A stretch of 64,000 nt of DNA, from contig VZRN01005387.1 of the NCBI GenBank assembly GCA_013397935.1, forward strand, positions 1,186,434 to 1,250,433, in the 5' to 3' direction. The notes under the pieces are model-generated. The model saw only the letters and a program-made list of their open reading frames with translations. It had not been told where the DNA came from and did not search any database. Positions 14,560 to 26,810 of this stretch are shown in pieces (position 1 is the first letter of the stretch; each line of letters starts with the position of its first letter). The translations under genes were made by a program, and so were the position numbers. Source of the DNA: Dasyornis broadbenti (lineage: Eukaryota; Chordata; Aves; Passeriformes; Dasyornithidae).

Positions 14560-14890
14560 GGGATCATAGCATAAAGTGGGAAGGGATCACAGGAGGGCTT
14601 GGGTCAAAATTGCTGCACAGTGCAGGGTGAGCCATGAGCTCAAGCTGGGTCAGTCAGGGCTTTGGCCAGCCTGAGCATCCCATTTCTGCTTCTCACCCTC
14701 TGCCATGCACCATGGGCCTGACTCCATCTCCTCCATCGCCTCTGTCCAGGCACTGGCCATTTGCTGGTAGGTGTCCAAATCCATCCCCTCAGCCTCTCCT
14801 CACACAGCTCCAGCCCCAGACCAACTTCACCACCGGTGTCCTCCTTGTATGGAGGGGCCCAAAACTGGATGCAGTATTCTCAACATGAGC
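14560..14890 (-). mobile_element. CR1 LINE fragment, antisense
   Basis: Antisense CR1 words appear in the expected order: tgggatcatagcataaagtg with gggaagggatcacagg, then gcagggtgagccatgagc, then tcagggctttggccag. Further on come cagctccagccccagacca and ggggcccaaaactggatgca, which match the CR1 motif gggagcccaaaactggaca. The copy is 5' truncated, as is usual, and has no coding capacity. This is the clearest transposon relic in the gene-free block. Confidence 0.75.
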
Positions 14891-17886
14891 TAGAAAATAG
14901 TAAATGTGTTACTGACATTTTAGTGACCAGAACGAGACGCCCAGGCTCAGAAGAGGAACAGTCACCAGTCGGTCTCAGGGCATGAGAGGAGATAAAGTTC
15001 AAAAATATCCTTTTTGAGAGTAACAGAGTTCAGTCAGAACCAGAGTGCAGTATTTCCTGGAGAACTTCGTGTAACTGGCTGCATATAATGCCCTTGTTAT
15101 TTGTCTTGCAACTCCAGTCCCCACACGTCAGTGCAGTGCCTCTGATCATTGCATTCATGCAAACACAACTCTCTCTCATGCAAGTACACTGGAGACACAC
15201 AGTTTGAGAGGATTTATCCCATTTCCTTGGTACACAGAACTTCTGAGTCACTGCCACTGCTTGTTTGAGCAGCACTAAATGTAAGCATCTTAGTTGTATC
15301 TATACACCCACACTGAAGTTTTTATATAAGATTCAAATGTGCCTGATTAACATAAGAAAACCCTGTGCATATTTGTAGAGCAGCTGCAAGCAATGTCTCA
15401 TCTCTTCCTGAACAAAAGGTTAATACATTCTCACAAGTGATTTAATCCAATCTTATAGTTAAAAACTGTGATTGTAAATGGATAAAATGAAAGTTAAAAA
15501 GCTTCAAGTAATGCACTGTAAATATCAGTTAATACTCAGAAACAGCAGGATGTTTAAAAAAAAAGTTACACCACTAACTACCAACAACTAATTTGCACAC
15601 ACTGCATTAATTTTAAGAATTAATTATACTGTAAAATTTAAGCCTAAGTTCATACAGCATGTGCAATGTAGGAGTGTGATGTAACAAGGTCTGCAACTTG
15701 CATTTTGATTTGTGGATTTAAAATCAAGTGAATTGAAAGTAAATGCAAACCCAGAGGATTAAAGTTTTATGGTGTGGAACCCCATTGAGAAGGGAAAGCA
15801 GGAACTTGGTAGAATATGAGTGATATCAGTAGTCCCAAATTCATTTTATGTTTTTTATTGCCTCAGTTAAAATTTGTTCGAGTATGTTTGTAATGAAGAG
15901 TAATTAATTATTATATCTAGAAAATTAAGAGGAATTACAATAAACATTTCCTGGTAAGAGGTTACCATGAGGTGACAGGATGTGAATTGGGCCTGGGAAA
16001 CAAAATTCTGTGAGTGTGTATACGTGAGCGTATGTGCATAAAAATTATTTGGGGAATTGAATCTTATTGAGGAGTAAAACCTGTTGTGGATGACACCCAT
16101 CTAGAGATTTTCTAATTCCCAAGGAGAAAAATGCACAGCCACGTCAAATCAGTTCCAGGTTCCTCCAATCCAGGAAGCACTGCAGGGATGGCATTAAGGG
16201 ACAGCCTAATGACAAAGGTGAGCAAGGAAGGGGCAGCTCTCCCAGCTCTCCTCTGCCCAGTGCTGGCCCCTGGGGTCAGGTCACAAGGAGCAAGGGCTGG
16301 GTACATGAACAGGCCTGCAAAGAAGCCACCAAGGGCTGCCACTTATTAATGACCAGCTGCTCTTTGCAACAGACTTGTGGTGCTCAGGGAGGTGCAGCAA
16401 GGGTTGTCAGGGTTGCTGAGCTGCTCTTTATTGTACATTTACCAAGAGGAGGTTTTTGTCTGATAACCTGGGTTTTGTTAATCTATGTTAAATGTGTTGG
16501 CTGAGCATTTACATGCTTTTCTGTGTCTGTTTGGTAGACAAAAATTGCACTTCAGTTTTTTGATGGGATTTTTTTGTTCAGCTGAAGTTTGTTTTATTTT
16601 GTGATTTTTAAAAAACGTTTTTAAAAAATTTTAATTGGTAACAAAATCTGCACATTTAAAAACCAAGTCAAGTACATTAATTTTTTGAATACTGGAAACA
16701 GGTAAAGCTCCACTGAAATGTGGTTCATAAGAGTTTGTTTTCTTAAGCACAGACAGCAACTTCTTTGGGATTCCCTTTTAAGTTGTTTTTTTTTTTAAAT
16801 ACATTCAGAATTCTTTAAAAAGGAAACATTGGAAATTGTGTTAGCAGCACAGCCTAGTAACTCAGAGAGATGCTCTTCAAAGGATGTCGAGTGTGTCCCA
16901 AACATACTTCAGTGGGTCTCTATTGCCCCCTTCAGACTATTCCCAGTACTAGAGAAAAATGATTAATTGGAAATCAATAGCATTCCTTTGCACTAAGGGA
17001 AAAACCTTAAGAAGAAAGATACTGTTAAGTTGGTGAACATTTTTGGATATTAGCAAAGGAGTCTTGGTATTAGAAATGTACAGTAATGCAATTATCTTAA
17101 TTAGTATAGCAAACAATACCTCAAGTTATATCTTAAGCAGTTAGGTTCAGTAGTCAAAACTGAGGAAAAATGATCTTAGAGCAATGGTTGCAGGATGGGC
17201 TGTGGAAACTTGGAAATCAATTCAAGATTCCAGAGTGCATTTATACAGTTTTGGTTAAATGATTCCAACTCTGTGATTCAGTTCTTCATACGCAGAACAA
17301 ATGATGCCCTATATCTTCTACCTTCCTTCTACTTCAGAAAAAGTTTTTGTAGCATGATGAAGGCCAGCCTGGCAGAAGGTCTTGTTTACTTTATCCACAG
17401 GTGAGGGGTAACACACCTGGATTTTATATGCCTATATTAACTGTGTGTATATGCAGTGCTCCATGTCCATACACACAGATATCTGTGTCTATATTTGTGT
17501 GTGTTCAAGAGCACCCTCATCTCGGCTGAAATGAAGTGCCAAAAAGAATAAACCACCACCCCAGTGAAAATGTAGCCCCAGTATGCTAAGTGACAAGGAC
17601 AACAGTAGCTAGGAAATAAAATCGTATCATGAAGTTAATACTTGGTGTCTGGGCTGTAATGTGGTACATTGTTTTAGCTTGCCTGAGACCTTTAAAAAAG
17701 CCTGAGAAGGCTTTTTAAAATAATGAAAAAAGAAAATGTAAAAGATTATCTTACGCATTGGGCCTCCTTTCTGTTTGGACAAAAAGAAACTATGCTGCTG
17801 AAAAGTTATTTTGTATCCACCTTTCCCAAGCACTACCTACTGAGATAACAACATGTAAATACCAGCCTTTTATAGAGTGATGCTGC

Positions 17887-17892
17887 TTTATT
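17887..17892 (-). terminator. Candidate distal poly(A) signal of RTCA
   Basis: The plus strand reads tttatt, which is AATAAA on the RTCA strand, about 460 bases past the stop codon. A 3' UTR of this size would be ordinary. No transcript evidence is available, and a proximal hexamer exists at 18324-18329. Confidence 0.5.
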
Positions 17893-18323
17893 ATTTGAGC
17901 ACATGGCTAAGGAAGAACAGCAATACAGATTCAAGGTTGCATTTCATTCCAAATACCTCATAACACAGAGGTTTCCAAAGAATAAAACTGAAATACTGAA
18001 CTACAGTAGTTATTTTCTACTTAGGTAAAGTTGAGCTTTCAAAGCTTCTAACTGAAGCTCTTGCATACATACAATATATTCTATTTGCTGTCCTGTTGCT
18101 ACTCATTTTGCTGCTAACAGTAAAAAAAAAGTAAAGTTTTCATTTTTCACATGACAGATTCTCACCATACCAAGAAAAAGCTTGACATCAGCCTTCAAGA
18201 TAAATCACTCTGATGTGATGTGACAGAAGGCTTCTCCTCTTCAGGCAGATTATATGTCCATTGAAGTGTAGTGCAATACATCACTGAGGTATGCTGAGTG
18301 TTGTTTTTGACAGCTTGTTGCCG

Positions 18324-18329
18324 TTTATT
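18324..18329 (-). terminator. Candidate proximal poly(A) signal of RTCA
   Basis: AATAAA on the minus strand lies 21 bases past the TAG stop and follows an encoded A14 tract (T14 on plus, 18333-18346). If used, the 3' UTR would be only about 40 bases. The genomic A run could also cause internal priming of cDNA and mimic a 3' end. Confidence 0.35.
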
Positions 18330-18349
18330 TAATTTTTTTTTTTTTTACC

Positions 18350-21300
18350 CTATAAGTTTGGGTTTATCATCCCCATTCCTTGGCACTCAATGATGTAGGT
18401 ATCATTACTGGGATCTTCCTCTTCTGATTTTGTCACAGTAAATTTGGCCTAAAAGAGGATTAGACATATATCACGAATTAATTTATCACATATAGCAGTT
18501 TAAATATTCAATATCAGATGTCAAATGATCATATCGCCATGTGTTTATGTATACTACAGCTTTGACAGATTTAATTCAAAAAACCATTTAAATAAAGATG
18601 GTAAAATTATCTAACCATTCTCAAAGCCTTTAACTCTAGAGTATGCTCATTTCTACAGGAAAACTCCCATGTAAATGTTATAGCAATGGTTTTATCCATG
18701 CCTGTCCTCCCAGATCAAGTCCAGCTCACACTGCCTGATGAAGTGTGTGCTGCCAAGTTACTGGAAGACAACTGATAGGTAAAACTTGCTGAACTTCTGG
18801 ACTCACCTTTGTTAGCTGCTCTGCAAAGTGTATAGCTGTCTGAGTATGAAGTGTAATTGGTCCGCTTTTCACTCTAGATACTCCCTTTGCTAGTGCCATA
18901 AAAATGATCAGCTGAAAGGGAGGGAAAGGTAATTAAGTCATTCTTCAGATTCTAGAAACTTACTGATTAAAAAAAAACACAATCAAAACATGCAAAATGT
19001 CTCTAGATATAAAAATATGGTCTTCCATGTTTCGTAAGTTTCATAAAAGTTCATGAAGCTGAGTTTTAAGAGTGATCCAAGGCTCCAGAAGTTTGGAGAT
19101 TACTACTGTAATGCCTGTTACAGAAGGACTACTTTTCCACAGTGGAGTTTGCCCCTGAATTCCTGTTACTACATTTAACTTTGCTCTCCCCTACCATATT
19201 GCCCTGAAATTCCCCACAGTTATGTCAGACTCCAGATTAGTAGATTACCTATATGGAAGAGAAACTCAGAAAGAGGTAGTTTAATTCTAACAATTCCCGA
19301 TCCCATATTCACCACTAAAACCCTTTGATTTGACTTAAAAACATCATCATGAGAAGAATACTGTAAGGTGTGATATAACTCGGTAGAGCTGCCATACACG
19401 GCGAGTCTGGCTGTACAATTGTTCCCACCAATTGTACTTGCATGCTTTGAAAAAGTAGGACGAGTCCAAGACCTGAATACTTATTATACTGCATAATATT
19501 GTGTGCCCAGGTTTTTACAGCTAAGAGGTGATGTCATCCTAGCTAAAGCAGCTCAAGATTCTTATCAGGCTAAGATAAGGCAGTGGAGGGCTTTCATTCT
19601 CAAATGAAGTTAGGTGAGCAAGACAAATGGGAGCATGTCCTAGATATTCTCCAATACCTTCCCTCAGTATCGTTCTTTATATGTAAGCAGGGAGCTATTT
19701 TCACTGCACCACATGGAATGCCAAATAGAAGCAAATTCCTGCCTCCTTCTTCCATTCTTACTGAGAGTTAGAGAAAGGGAAAATTTGAGGGTGTTGGTGC
19801 AGAGCTAAGAGCATTTGTAGTTCCTAAGAACTGTATGTAATTTGCTAATCCTGCACATCTCTAGGACTTCTAACATCTTGTTCCTTCCTTGTTCAGATCT
19901 ATGTTGTTTACAAGTAATGCATGCATGTTCTTGCTACTTCAACTTCATGTAAACATACAGGAGCCTTACTTGGTCTTGCAGAGAATCATCCACAGTTCCA
20001 CCGTGTTTAAGATTCTTAAGCAGCATCTCAGCTGCTTCAATGCCAACTTTGTCAGAATTCTTTCCTAAAAGAGAAATTAGAAAGCTGAAAATGACTATTT
20101 AAAATTTTAAAATACAAAAAAAAAAAATAACCACGAGATTATCAACTTTTTAAACCTTATTTTCATGCTTCTGCTTCAAATGTCATTCTAACAAAACCTT
20201 TGCCATTGTATGCTGATATATAGTTCATACTTCCTAAGCAGTAGAAAGAAAGTAGCCTCACTTAGTCAGAAAAACATTTGATTCAAATCATTTAAAACCA
20301 AGATCACTTCTATTCACTTTAATCTAGATTCATTCTTGAGGAAAAACTTCACAGCTAAATGACAAAGTCTATGTTCTTAAAGTTCAGAAATATTTTCAGT
20401 GATTCTCCAGTGATCCTTAACATTCCATTCTGATAAGAGGTAAAGTTAACACTTCTGTAATTTTTGTAAATTTCAACTTTTAAATCTGCTCATTTCTGCT
20501 GTCCTTTATTACTAAATGACATCCATCCACAAAGCATCAGATCTTTAAACAGGTGATATTTCAGATTCCTATCTGTTATTAGTATATTCAGTTAAGTCTC
20601 AAAGAATTCATGGAATTCTTACCTCTCTTGCCAAGTGATGATCCAGCTAACAAACAACCCGTTGAGGTCTCTGCAACAATGCTAAGCAGAAAAAAAAAAA
20701 TAAAATTAAAAACAAAATCATTCATATTACAGTTCATTTATCAGATATGTAATCAAGATCTAGCTAATCAACCAGCAAGATTAGAGGTAACAATAGAAAG
20801 CTTGGACTCACATTATTCCACTTCCAGTCCCAATGGCTTGATCATCAGGTTCTCTGACAGGCTGAATGTTAATGTAAAGATCTCTGATTTCTTTTCTGAT
20901 GCATCTCACTGCTGCTGCTGACATGTCTTTTGCCAGCTAACAAGATAAGACATAAACCCAGTAATTAAGTTATGTAACTATAACAATACTTTTCCCTCAT
21001 AAGACTAATTATTACAATTAATTCCTGAACAGAGAGATTACTTTATTAACTAGAAAAAAAACAAGGATTGTTACAAAACCCCTACAAGCAAGAACTGAGC
21101 ATAATTTTTTTCTGAAAATTTTTCTATAAAATTAAGGTAACATTCAATGGTGTACAAATGACAGTTATAGAAATGTATGTTGAAACATCAATATCAATGA
21201 AAATTCAAGAACTTCATTCATAGAGAAAAAGATTTGATTTTAGTCTTATCTCATAAAATTCGTTTCTAAAAAAAACCCATCCCAAAACCAACTGCAAAAG

Positions 21301-24300
21301 CCCCACCCCACAATTACTATGTATGGAATATACTCTGTAAGAGATAATACATAAAATAAGAATTTAAAATCAGAGGCAAGTGAGGACATATGAAGCTTAT
21401 CCCATTCTTGTTATCCAATAATAGTTATATTCATAGGTTTGGAGATTTTTAAACCAAAACCAACAGTCCACAGCTCTTCAAATAGTAACTCAGTTTCCCC
21501 TTTTCCTTCCTCTATTAATTCCTGGGCTGAATGTGAGAAGGAACCTTAAGGAGATCCCACCACTCAGGAAAGGAAGAAAAGAAAGAAGGCAATATAAAGG
21601 AGTAAATTACTCTCCTTTTTATTTTTGGCTAAACCTACCCTTAACTTGCTCTAATACCCTTAGCAATGGTTGAAAAACTTGTTGTAGTCTGACCTCCACC
21701 TAAGGCAGTACCCATAAATCTATGAACAAGGGCCCTAATTTCAGATTTAAAATAATCCACATGAATATGAACAATACATAAATCAGATATAAGATAGCCC
21801 TCAATATAAGCTAAAGACTTTTCAATAGTCCTGTGACGGATATTGAGGATATTGTTCTCATTTCCTGTTTTAGCTTTACACTGCTGTGCAACAGATGCAT
21901 TTTAGGTATATCCAACATAAAATTCTACAGCCTGAATAACTGAAACCATTTAATAAGGTTGTTTATCTTGTACAAGACTACAGAATACAGGAACTGTAGA
22001 GGAATGTTAAGCAGATTACATGAAATTTGATATAGCTACGTAAAGTTGGATACTACCAGAGCCATTATCAGCACTTACTTTGATAGGCAGTGCTCCAGCA
22101 ACAAATGCTCTCCCATATATCTTTGTCACTGTGCCACGTTCTGTTAAGTTTATTGGGCTCAGCTCTTTGACTGGAGACATCTGGACTACAACTTCACCAC
22201 CTCCTTGAGGATAGTAGCCCCTATTTAGAAATAGTAATCAGATACAATTAAATGCAGTGACCACAAGGAAACGAAGAAAAGGGCCAGAAGGTTCTTCATA
22301 TATTTCATTATACATTTTTATGTTCCCAGTTACTGTACAAATTTTCTTGATGTGTGCCTTAGAAACCCTTATAATGGAATTAGGTTCTCTAACAGTAATC
22401 CTTTGTAATGCACATCTTATTAACTACCTAACACCAACCTAACTGGCACCTTGGGAAAAGCTCAGTAATGCACTGCCTGTTCAGCATGTGTTTCCCTGAG
22501 GGGGAGCCAACAGGAAATATTACACAGCAGCTGTGGACTCAGCAATGAAAAAAAAGACAGGAAAGAATCATATTCCATTCATCATATGGTGACGGTACAC
22601 ACAGGGGCAGCTAATACAGATTAGTTCATGTATTATAAATTCATCCCTCAGTTTGATTGAGAGCACCTTGTGTGTGCCCCTGTGCTCACACACAGGTTCA
22701 GGAAGGCCTGGCTGTGCTGCATGGCTCCACAACTCACCTCCTTTTTATGTCACAATTAAATGTGAAATTGAACTTTTCAACTATTGGCTTGAAAACCTGA
22801 AAAATAAACACATATTAAAACACAGCATGAATTTATTTTGCATTGATAATTTCTCACTATTTAGTGCAATCTTCCAAAAAGAAAAAAAAAAGAAAGAAAA
22901 AAAAAAGAAAAAGAGCACAACACAAAAAATTCAGTTATCTTATTAAAAAAGAAAAGATAGCCAGTCTGATCCATACAGCTTATTTGACATTCCTCATGCT
23001 TTATTCTCAATGTCACTCTGTGTAAAAGGATTATCTTATGGAAAAAGGAAGAGTAATTCACAGCATTTCTAGAATAAAAAATGTATTTAAAGTGAAATTT
23101 TCCGTAGTAATTAAAACCAAAGAGAGTATTTGCTGTTTCAGGAAATCCCATGAAACACTGATAGCTCGCTACAGTCAGTACACAAATAGTGTTATGTTCC
23201 CATGCCTAATTGCATGATCACAAATAGACCTGCAGTAAGAGCAACAGAAGAGCAGTTACATTGCATACATATTCATGGAAGATGCACCAAGCCAAAGGAA
23301 TTTCTCCCTACCATGACTGTGTAGTCTATCTGAGGAGCCATCTCCGCATTAGTCCCACCTTTTAAATGAAGCTCTGATGGGGAAGCAGCAAACAGCACAC
23401 AAGGCATTGCTACCTGCATCAGTAGACACACACTCCTAAAAGCAATTACAAGATGACCAAATGTCATACACTCATATTCCATAGAATTCCATAGAATCAT
23501 TATAGAGCATTACTTACATTTGTATTTTATTTTTAAAATTATCCATAAACTTATCAGTCTTAAAAAATACTGATCTAAAAATTCATGTCCTTAGCAAGCC
23601 TAAATATGAAAGTTTTCATTTCAAAAATTGCATCTTTAATAGTTCTGTTTGAAATAAAAGTCATGTATCTTAGTATACTGATGGGACCATGAAAACTGTG
23701 GGTTTAGGTAGCAGAAAAGGCTTAGGCAGCAGTAACATTTTAATACTTATTCAGTAACAAAATAATTAGAAAAGCTACAAAATTGCTTAGAAGCGGGTCG
23801 GCACAATAGAGTTCAGGGGCATAGAAAATACGCTTTTAAAGACAGGGTTCCCCTTTCACTGAATCTCTCCACATTTCACAGAGATAAAAAATCTTCCAAA
23901 ATCAGTTTTGCCGAAGTAAAAGTTTGCTTGGCAAAAGAAAACAGTTATCTCATAAGGGTTTCAAACATAATTTTGAATTATAAAAACAGTAATCACCATG
24001 GAACTGAAGATAAACATGGGTTTCCCCCCAGTCTACTGTGATCATTCTAGTTAGCACAATGTCTTCCGCCATAATTTTAAAGTCACCAGAAGCAGTGTAC
24101 GAAGACATACCCTGCTGTTTTTGTATCTGCTATGTGGGTTCCACCTTTGATCTTCCCAGGAGTGAAGGTTATTTCTGTTGAGCCAATTTCTCCACCATTC
24201 AGCTTCCCATCACACAGATCTCGAACAATCTCCAATCCAGACAGATGCTGAGGCCTTAGAATGACAGTCCAAAGTTAAAGACACATGCAAGTAGACTACA

Positions 24301-25372
24301 TGCTCATGTTACGTTAAAAGAACCACCAAACACCAACTAAGGAAAACTACAATTGCCGATTTCAGACAGAAGATCAGACAAGTATCAGAAATTCACTCTG
24401 GTTGCAATAGTACTTCTGATTTCACAGAAGCCAAAGCTTCAGCATTCAGGCCATTCTGGAATATGCAGGATTCTGGTATCTTTTCCACTAGAACGGGTCC
24501 AGACAGATAGATGAGATGCAGGAGCAGTTGCTTGTCCCAATGTGATAAATGCTTGGACAGAAATGCAATGGGATAATGACAGCAGTACTGGCTGAGCCAG
24601 AACCGGCTGCAGTGCTAAAGAGAGTTAACAGGTTTGCTATGTGTCTGTCTTCTCCTTGTGTTTCCGTTTGTTAGGGTAATTTAAATACTACGATTTAAAT
24701 AGGAAATACACCAACTGGTTTTAGCACTGTACGCCCGCTAAGCCATGTTTTGCTCAGATATTACATGACTGTGTTCCTTGTTTCAAACCGTGTGTTCCGC
24801 TTAGCATCGCTGGAAGCATTTCCCTGGCGGCGGCCGGGCCGCGCCCTCACCTGCCCCGGCTGCAGCCCGGGCCGGGAGCTGCGCTGAGGGCACCGGCAAA
24901 CGAACCGAGCCCGGTTCATGCCCCAGCGGCCCCCCGCGCTCACTCCTTGTGAAACACAGACGGGATTTTCTGGTAAAAAGGCTCTTTTAATGCAATGGAA
25001 ACACAAATGCTTCAGACGAGAGCAGCCGAGGCCTTGCGCGGCCGCGCCCCGGCCCGGGAGGGCCCCACACGCCGTTAGTGACGGGCTGAGCGGCCCAGGG
25101 CCGCCCGGGGACAGTCTCACCTGAGGCCGGGCTGGTTCCGCCCGGCGCGGATCCGGCGCACCCTCACCGGCAGCCCCAGCAGGCAGCTCAACGCCGTGGA
25201 CACCCGCAGGATCTGCCCGCCCTGCACGGAGAAACGGCGCTCGTCAGGCGCTACGCCACTTCCCACACACTCCGCCGGCCCTCACTGCTGCCCGGGGCCA
25301 GGTAAGCCTCTGCACGCTGGCTCTCACCCCTTCCATGATCCCGCCGTCTATCTCCACTCTGTCCCCGTCCAT
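18350..25372 (-). CDS. RTCA: RNA 3'-terminal phosphate cyclase
   Basis: RTCA uses ATP to turn RNA 3'-phosphates into 2',3'-cyclic phosphates in the nucleus. I rebuilt 11 coding exons, in transcript order: 25372-25328, 25221-25121, 24254-24111, 23435-23312, 22796-22738, 22220-22079, 20936-20812, 20681-20623, 20064-19970, 18911-18807, 18448-18350. All introns are GT-AG and all junction phases agree, giving 365 aa (human 366). The protein begins MDGDRVEIDGGIMEG and ends GMGMINPNL. Family signatures seen are GGTNAEMAPQIDYTVM (exon 4), YYPQGGGEVVVQMSP (exon 6) and LHTQTAIHFAEQ (exon 10), whose first His, residue 320, matches the family's adenylated histidine. The ATG sits in a good context (gccATGG). 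The only length difference from human is one residue near the C-terminus. Intron 1 is just 106 bp. Confidence 0.96.
19413..19437. repeat. Perfect 9-bp inverted repeat with 7-bp loop
   Basis: Arms gtacaattg (19413-19421) and caattgtac (19429-19437) flank a 7-base loop inside RTCA intron 9. The stem is short and AT-rich, so it may be coincidental. No longer precursor-like stem surrounds it. Confidence 0.6.
22868..22915. repeat. A/G-rich low-complexity run in RTCA intron 4
   Basis: An aaaaag-type tract of about 48 bases, between RTCA exon 4 (ends 23312) and exon 5 (starts 22796). On the RTCA strand it is a C/T-rich run about 70-120 bases upstream of the exon 5 acceptor. It is simple sequence with no coding signal. 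Confidence 0.7.
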
Positions 25373-25720
25373 GGCTCGCGGTGCGCGGTGTCTCTCGCAG
25401 AGGCCACGTCGATGAGATCCGGGCAGGGCCCTGAACACGGCGAGTCCTCGGCGAAGCAGCCCTGGGGCCGGCAGCTCGGTAGCGGAGGCGCGCCCGGGAT
25501 GCTCCGGTGCCGGTGCTGGGGGCGGGCGGCGGTGCCGGGCAGGCGCAGAGCGGAGGCACCTCCCCGCCCGCCGCCGGGGATTGGCCGGGGCGGCTCCGCC
25601 GCGGGGAGGAGCAGCCGGCGGGGACCTCTCCCTTGTCGCCGCGGTACTGACCGCGTCCCGTCATCCCGCTGGAGCAAATACCTTTCTCCTGTCCTGAGGG
25701 CCTGAGCGGTGACAACTGCG
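24810..25720. promoter_or_regulatory. CpG island and promoter region of RTCA
   Basis: GC- and CpG-rich DNA covers RTCA exons 1 and 2, intron 1 and about 350 bases upstream of the ATG at 25372. An inverted CCAAT box (attgg, 25580-25584) lies about 210 bases upstream of the start codon in the RTCA direction, and GC boxes of the ccgcccgcc type surround it. There is no TATA box. This fits a housekeeping promoter. The exact start site is not visible. Confidence 0.8.
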
Positions 25721-25810
25721 GCACCATGGGAGATCAACATCGTGGGCACAGTTCTGACGCCGGAGAAGAGCAGGCGGACTGCTGTCCTCACCGTTACAAG
25801 CGAGTTTTCT

Positions 25811-26125
25811 TCAGAATCACAGAATTAATTAGGTTGGAAAAGACCCCTGAGATTATCGAGTCCATCCTAAAGGGGAACACCACCATGTCAACCAGACCAT
25901 AGCACTAAGTACCACGTCTAGTCTTTCCTTAAACACCACCAGGGCTGGTAACTCCGCCACCTCCCTGGGCAGCCCTTTCCAATGCCTAATCACCATTTCT
26001 GTAAAGCGATTCTTCCTAATGTTCAACGTAAACCTCCCCTGGCACATCCTAAGACTATATGCTGTCGCTCGTCACCTGGGAGAAGAGGTCGACCCCCACC
26101 TGGCTACAACCTCCTTTCAGGTAGA
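25811..26125 (-). mobile_element. CR1 LINE 3' fragment between RTCA and DBT
   Basis: A well-preserved antisense CR1 3' end: cagaatcacagaatt, ggttggaaaagacccctgag, gattatcgagtccatcc, ccctgggcagccctttccaa, then cacctggctacaacctcc. On the minus strand, 26047-25853 still reads through a frame containing HWKGLPREVAELP and VVFKERLDVVLSAMV, the C-terminal end of CR1 ORF2. It is 5' truncated and incomplete, so it cannot move by itself. It separates the RTCA and DBT CpG islands. Confidence 0.9.
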
Positions 26126-26810
26126 ACCACAGACACGGGCGTGTTGGTCTTGTAGGCGCGCTCGGGGCTTTATTACACGTGTATCGGGAACGGCCGGGCC
26201 CTTCGCGCTGCCCTTCCCGCTACCCCGGCCCGGGGAAGCCGCACGCCCTGCACCGCCGCCAGCGGCTCTGGCTCGGGAGCCCCCGCACAGGGGCCGCTCT
26301 CCCGCTCCCTCCCGTGGGCGTATGTGTACCCCGAGCGCCGCCCGCGCTGCCCGGGCCCCCGCCCGCTCCTGGTTGGCTGTGACGGCGCGGCCGCCGCCGG
26401 TTGGCTGTGCCGGGGGTGTGTGCGGGGCCGCTCTGCCCGGGGTAAGATGGCGGCCGTGACCGCGCTGAGGAGCAGCTGCCGAGCCGCGGGGCGCTTGGTA
26501 AGGGGAGCGGGGACCCCGCGGGCGGCGGCGCTCCCGGCCAGTCGGGGAGGGGAGGGATAAGGCGCGGCATCCCCGAGTCCTGTTCCTGCCGTCCCGCGGG
26601 CAGACGGCGAGCACCGCGCCTCTGCGAGCACGACACGCTCGCGGAACTACCGCCTCGGCAGTGCCAGGGGCGGGCAGCGCCTGAGCTCCGCTCCCCGCTG
26701 GGTGCTCCCCGCGCTCCGCGCAGGTGACCGAGCCCCCGGCAGTGCCTGGGACCGCCCGCCCCGCCCTGCCCAGGGACCTCAGAACTGGCACCCTCTGCCC
26801 CGCGCAGCCC
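26126..26810. promoter_or_regulatory. CpG island and promoter region of DBT
   Basis: GC-rich, CpG-dense DNA covers DBT exon 1 (26447-26497), about 320 bases upstream and the start of intron 1. Two identical 11-mers, GGTTGGCTGTG at 26371-26381 and 26399-26409, lie 28 bp apart, 38-76 bases before the ATG. The start codon lies inside AAGATGGCGGC (26444-26454), a match to the YY1 element found near the start of many TATA-less genes. No TATA box is seen. Confidence 0.8.

Larger units (their letters stand above)
1..17860. other. Gene-free intergenic block 3' of RTCA
   Basis: No open frame here shows a family I recognise, and none is joined to a neighbour by plausible splice sites and phase. The longest frames are about 100 codons or lie in biased simple sequence. 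Composition is AT-rich without a CpG island. Identifiable contents are CR1 relics near 6.5-6.8 kb and 14.56-14.89 kb, purine-rich tracts at 10.38-10.80 kb and an assembly gap at 7514-7566. From mammalian synteny this should be the RTCA-CDC14A interval, but no CDC14A exon was recognised. Enhancers or non-coding RNAs cannot be excluded by reading. Confidence 0.75.

Noticed and set aside
25196..25705. A 169-codon plus-strand frame and long opposite frames over the RTCA promoter
   Set aside because: Open because of high GC in the CpG island. The real RTCA exons 1 and 2 occupy the minus strand here in another frame, and the frame shows no family sequence.
25853..26047. A 64-codon minus frame with HWKGLPREV
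   Set aside because: Not a host gene. It is the decayed C-terminal end of CR1 ORF2 and is annotated as the transposon.
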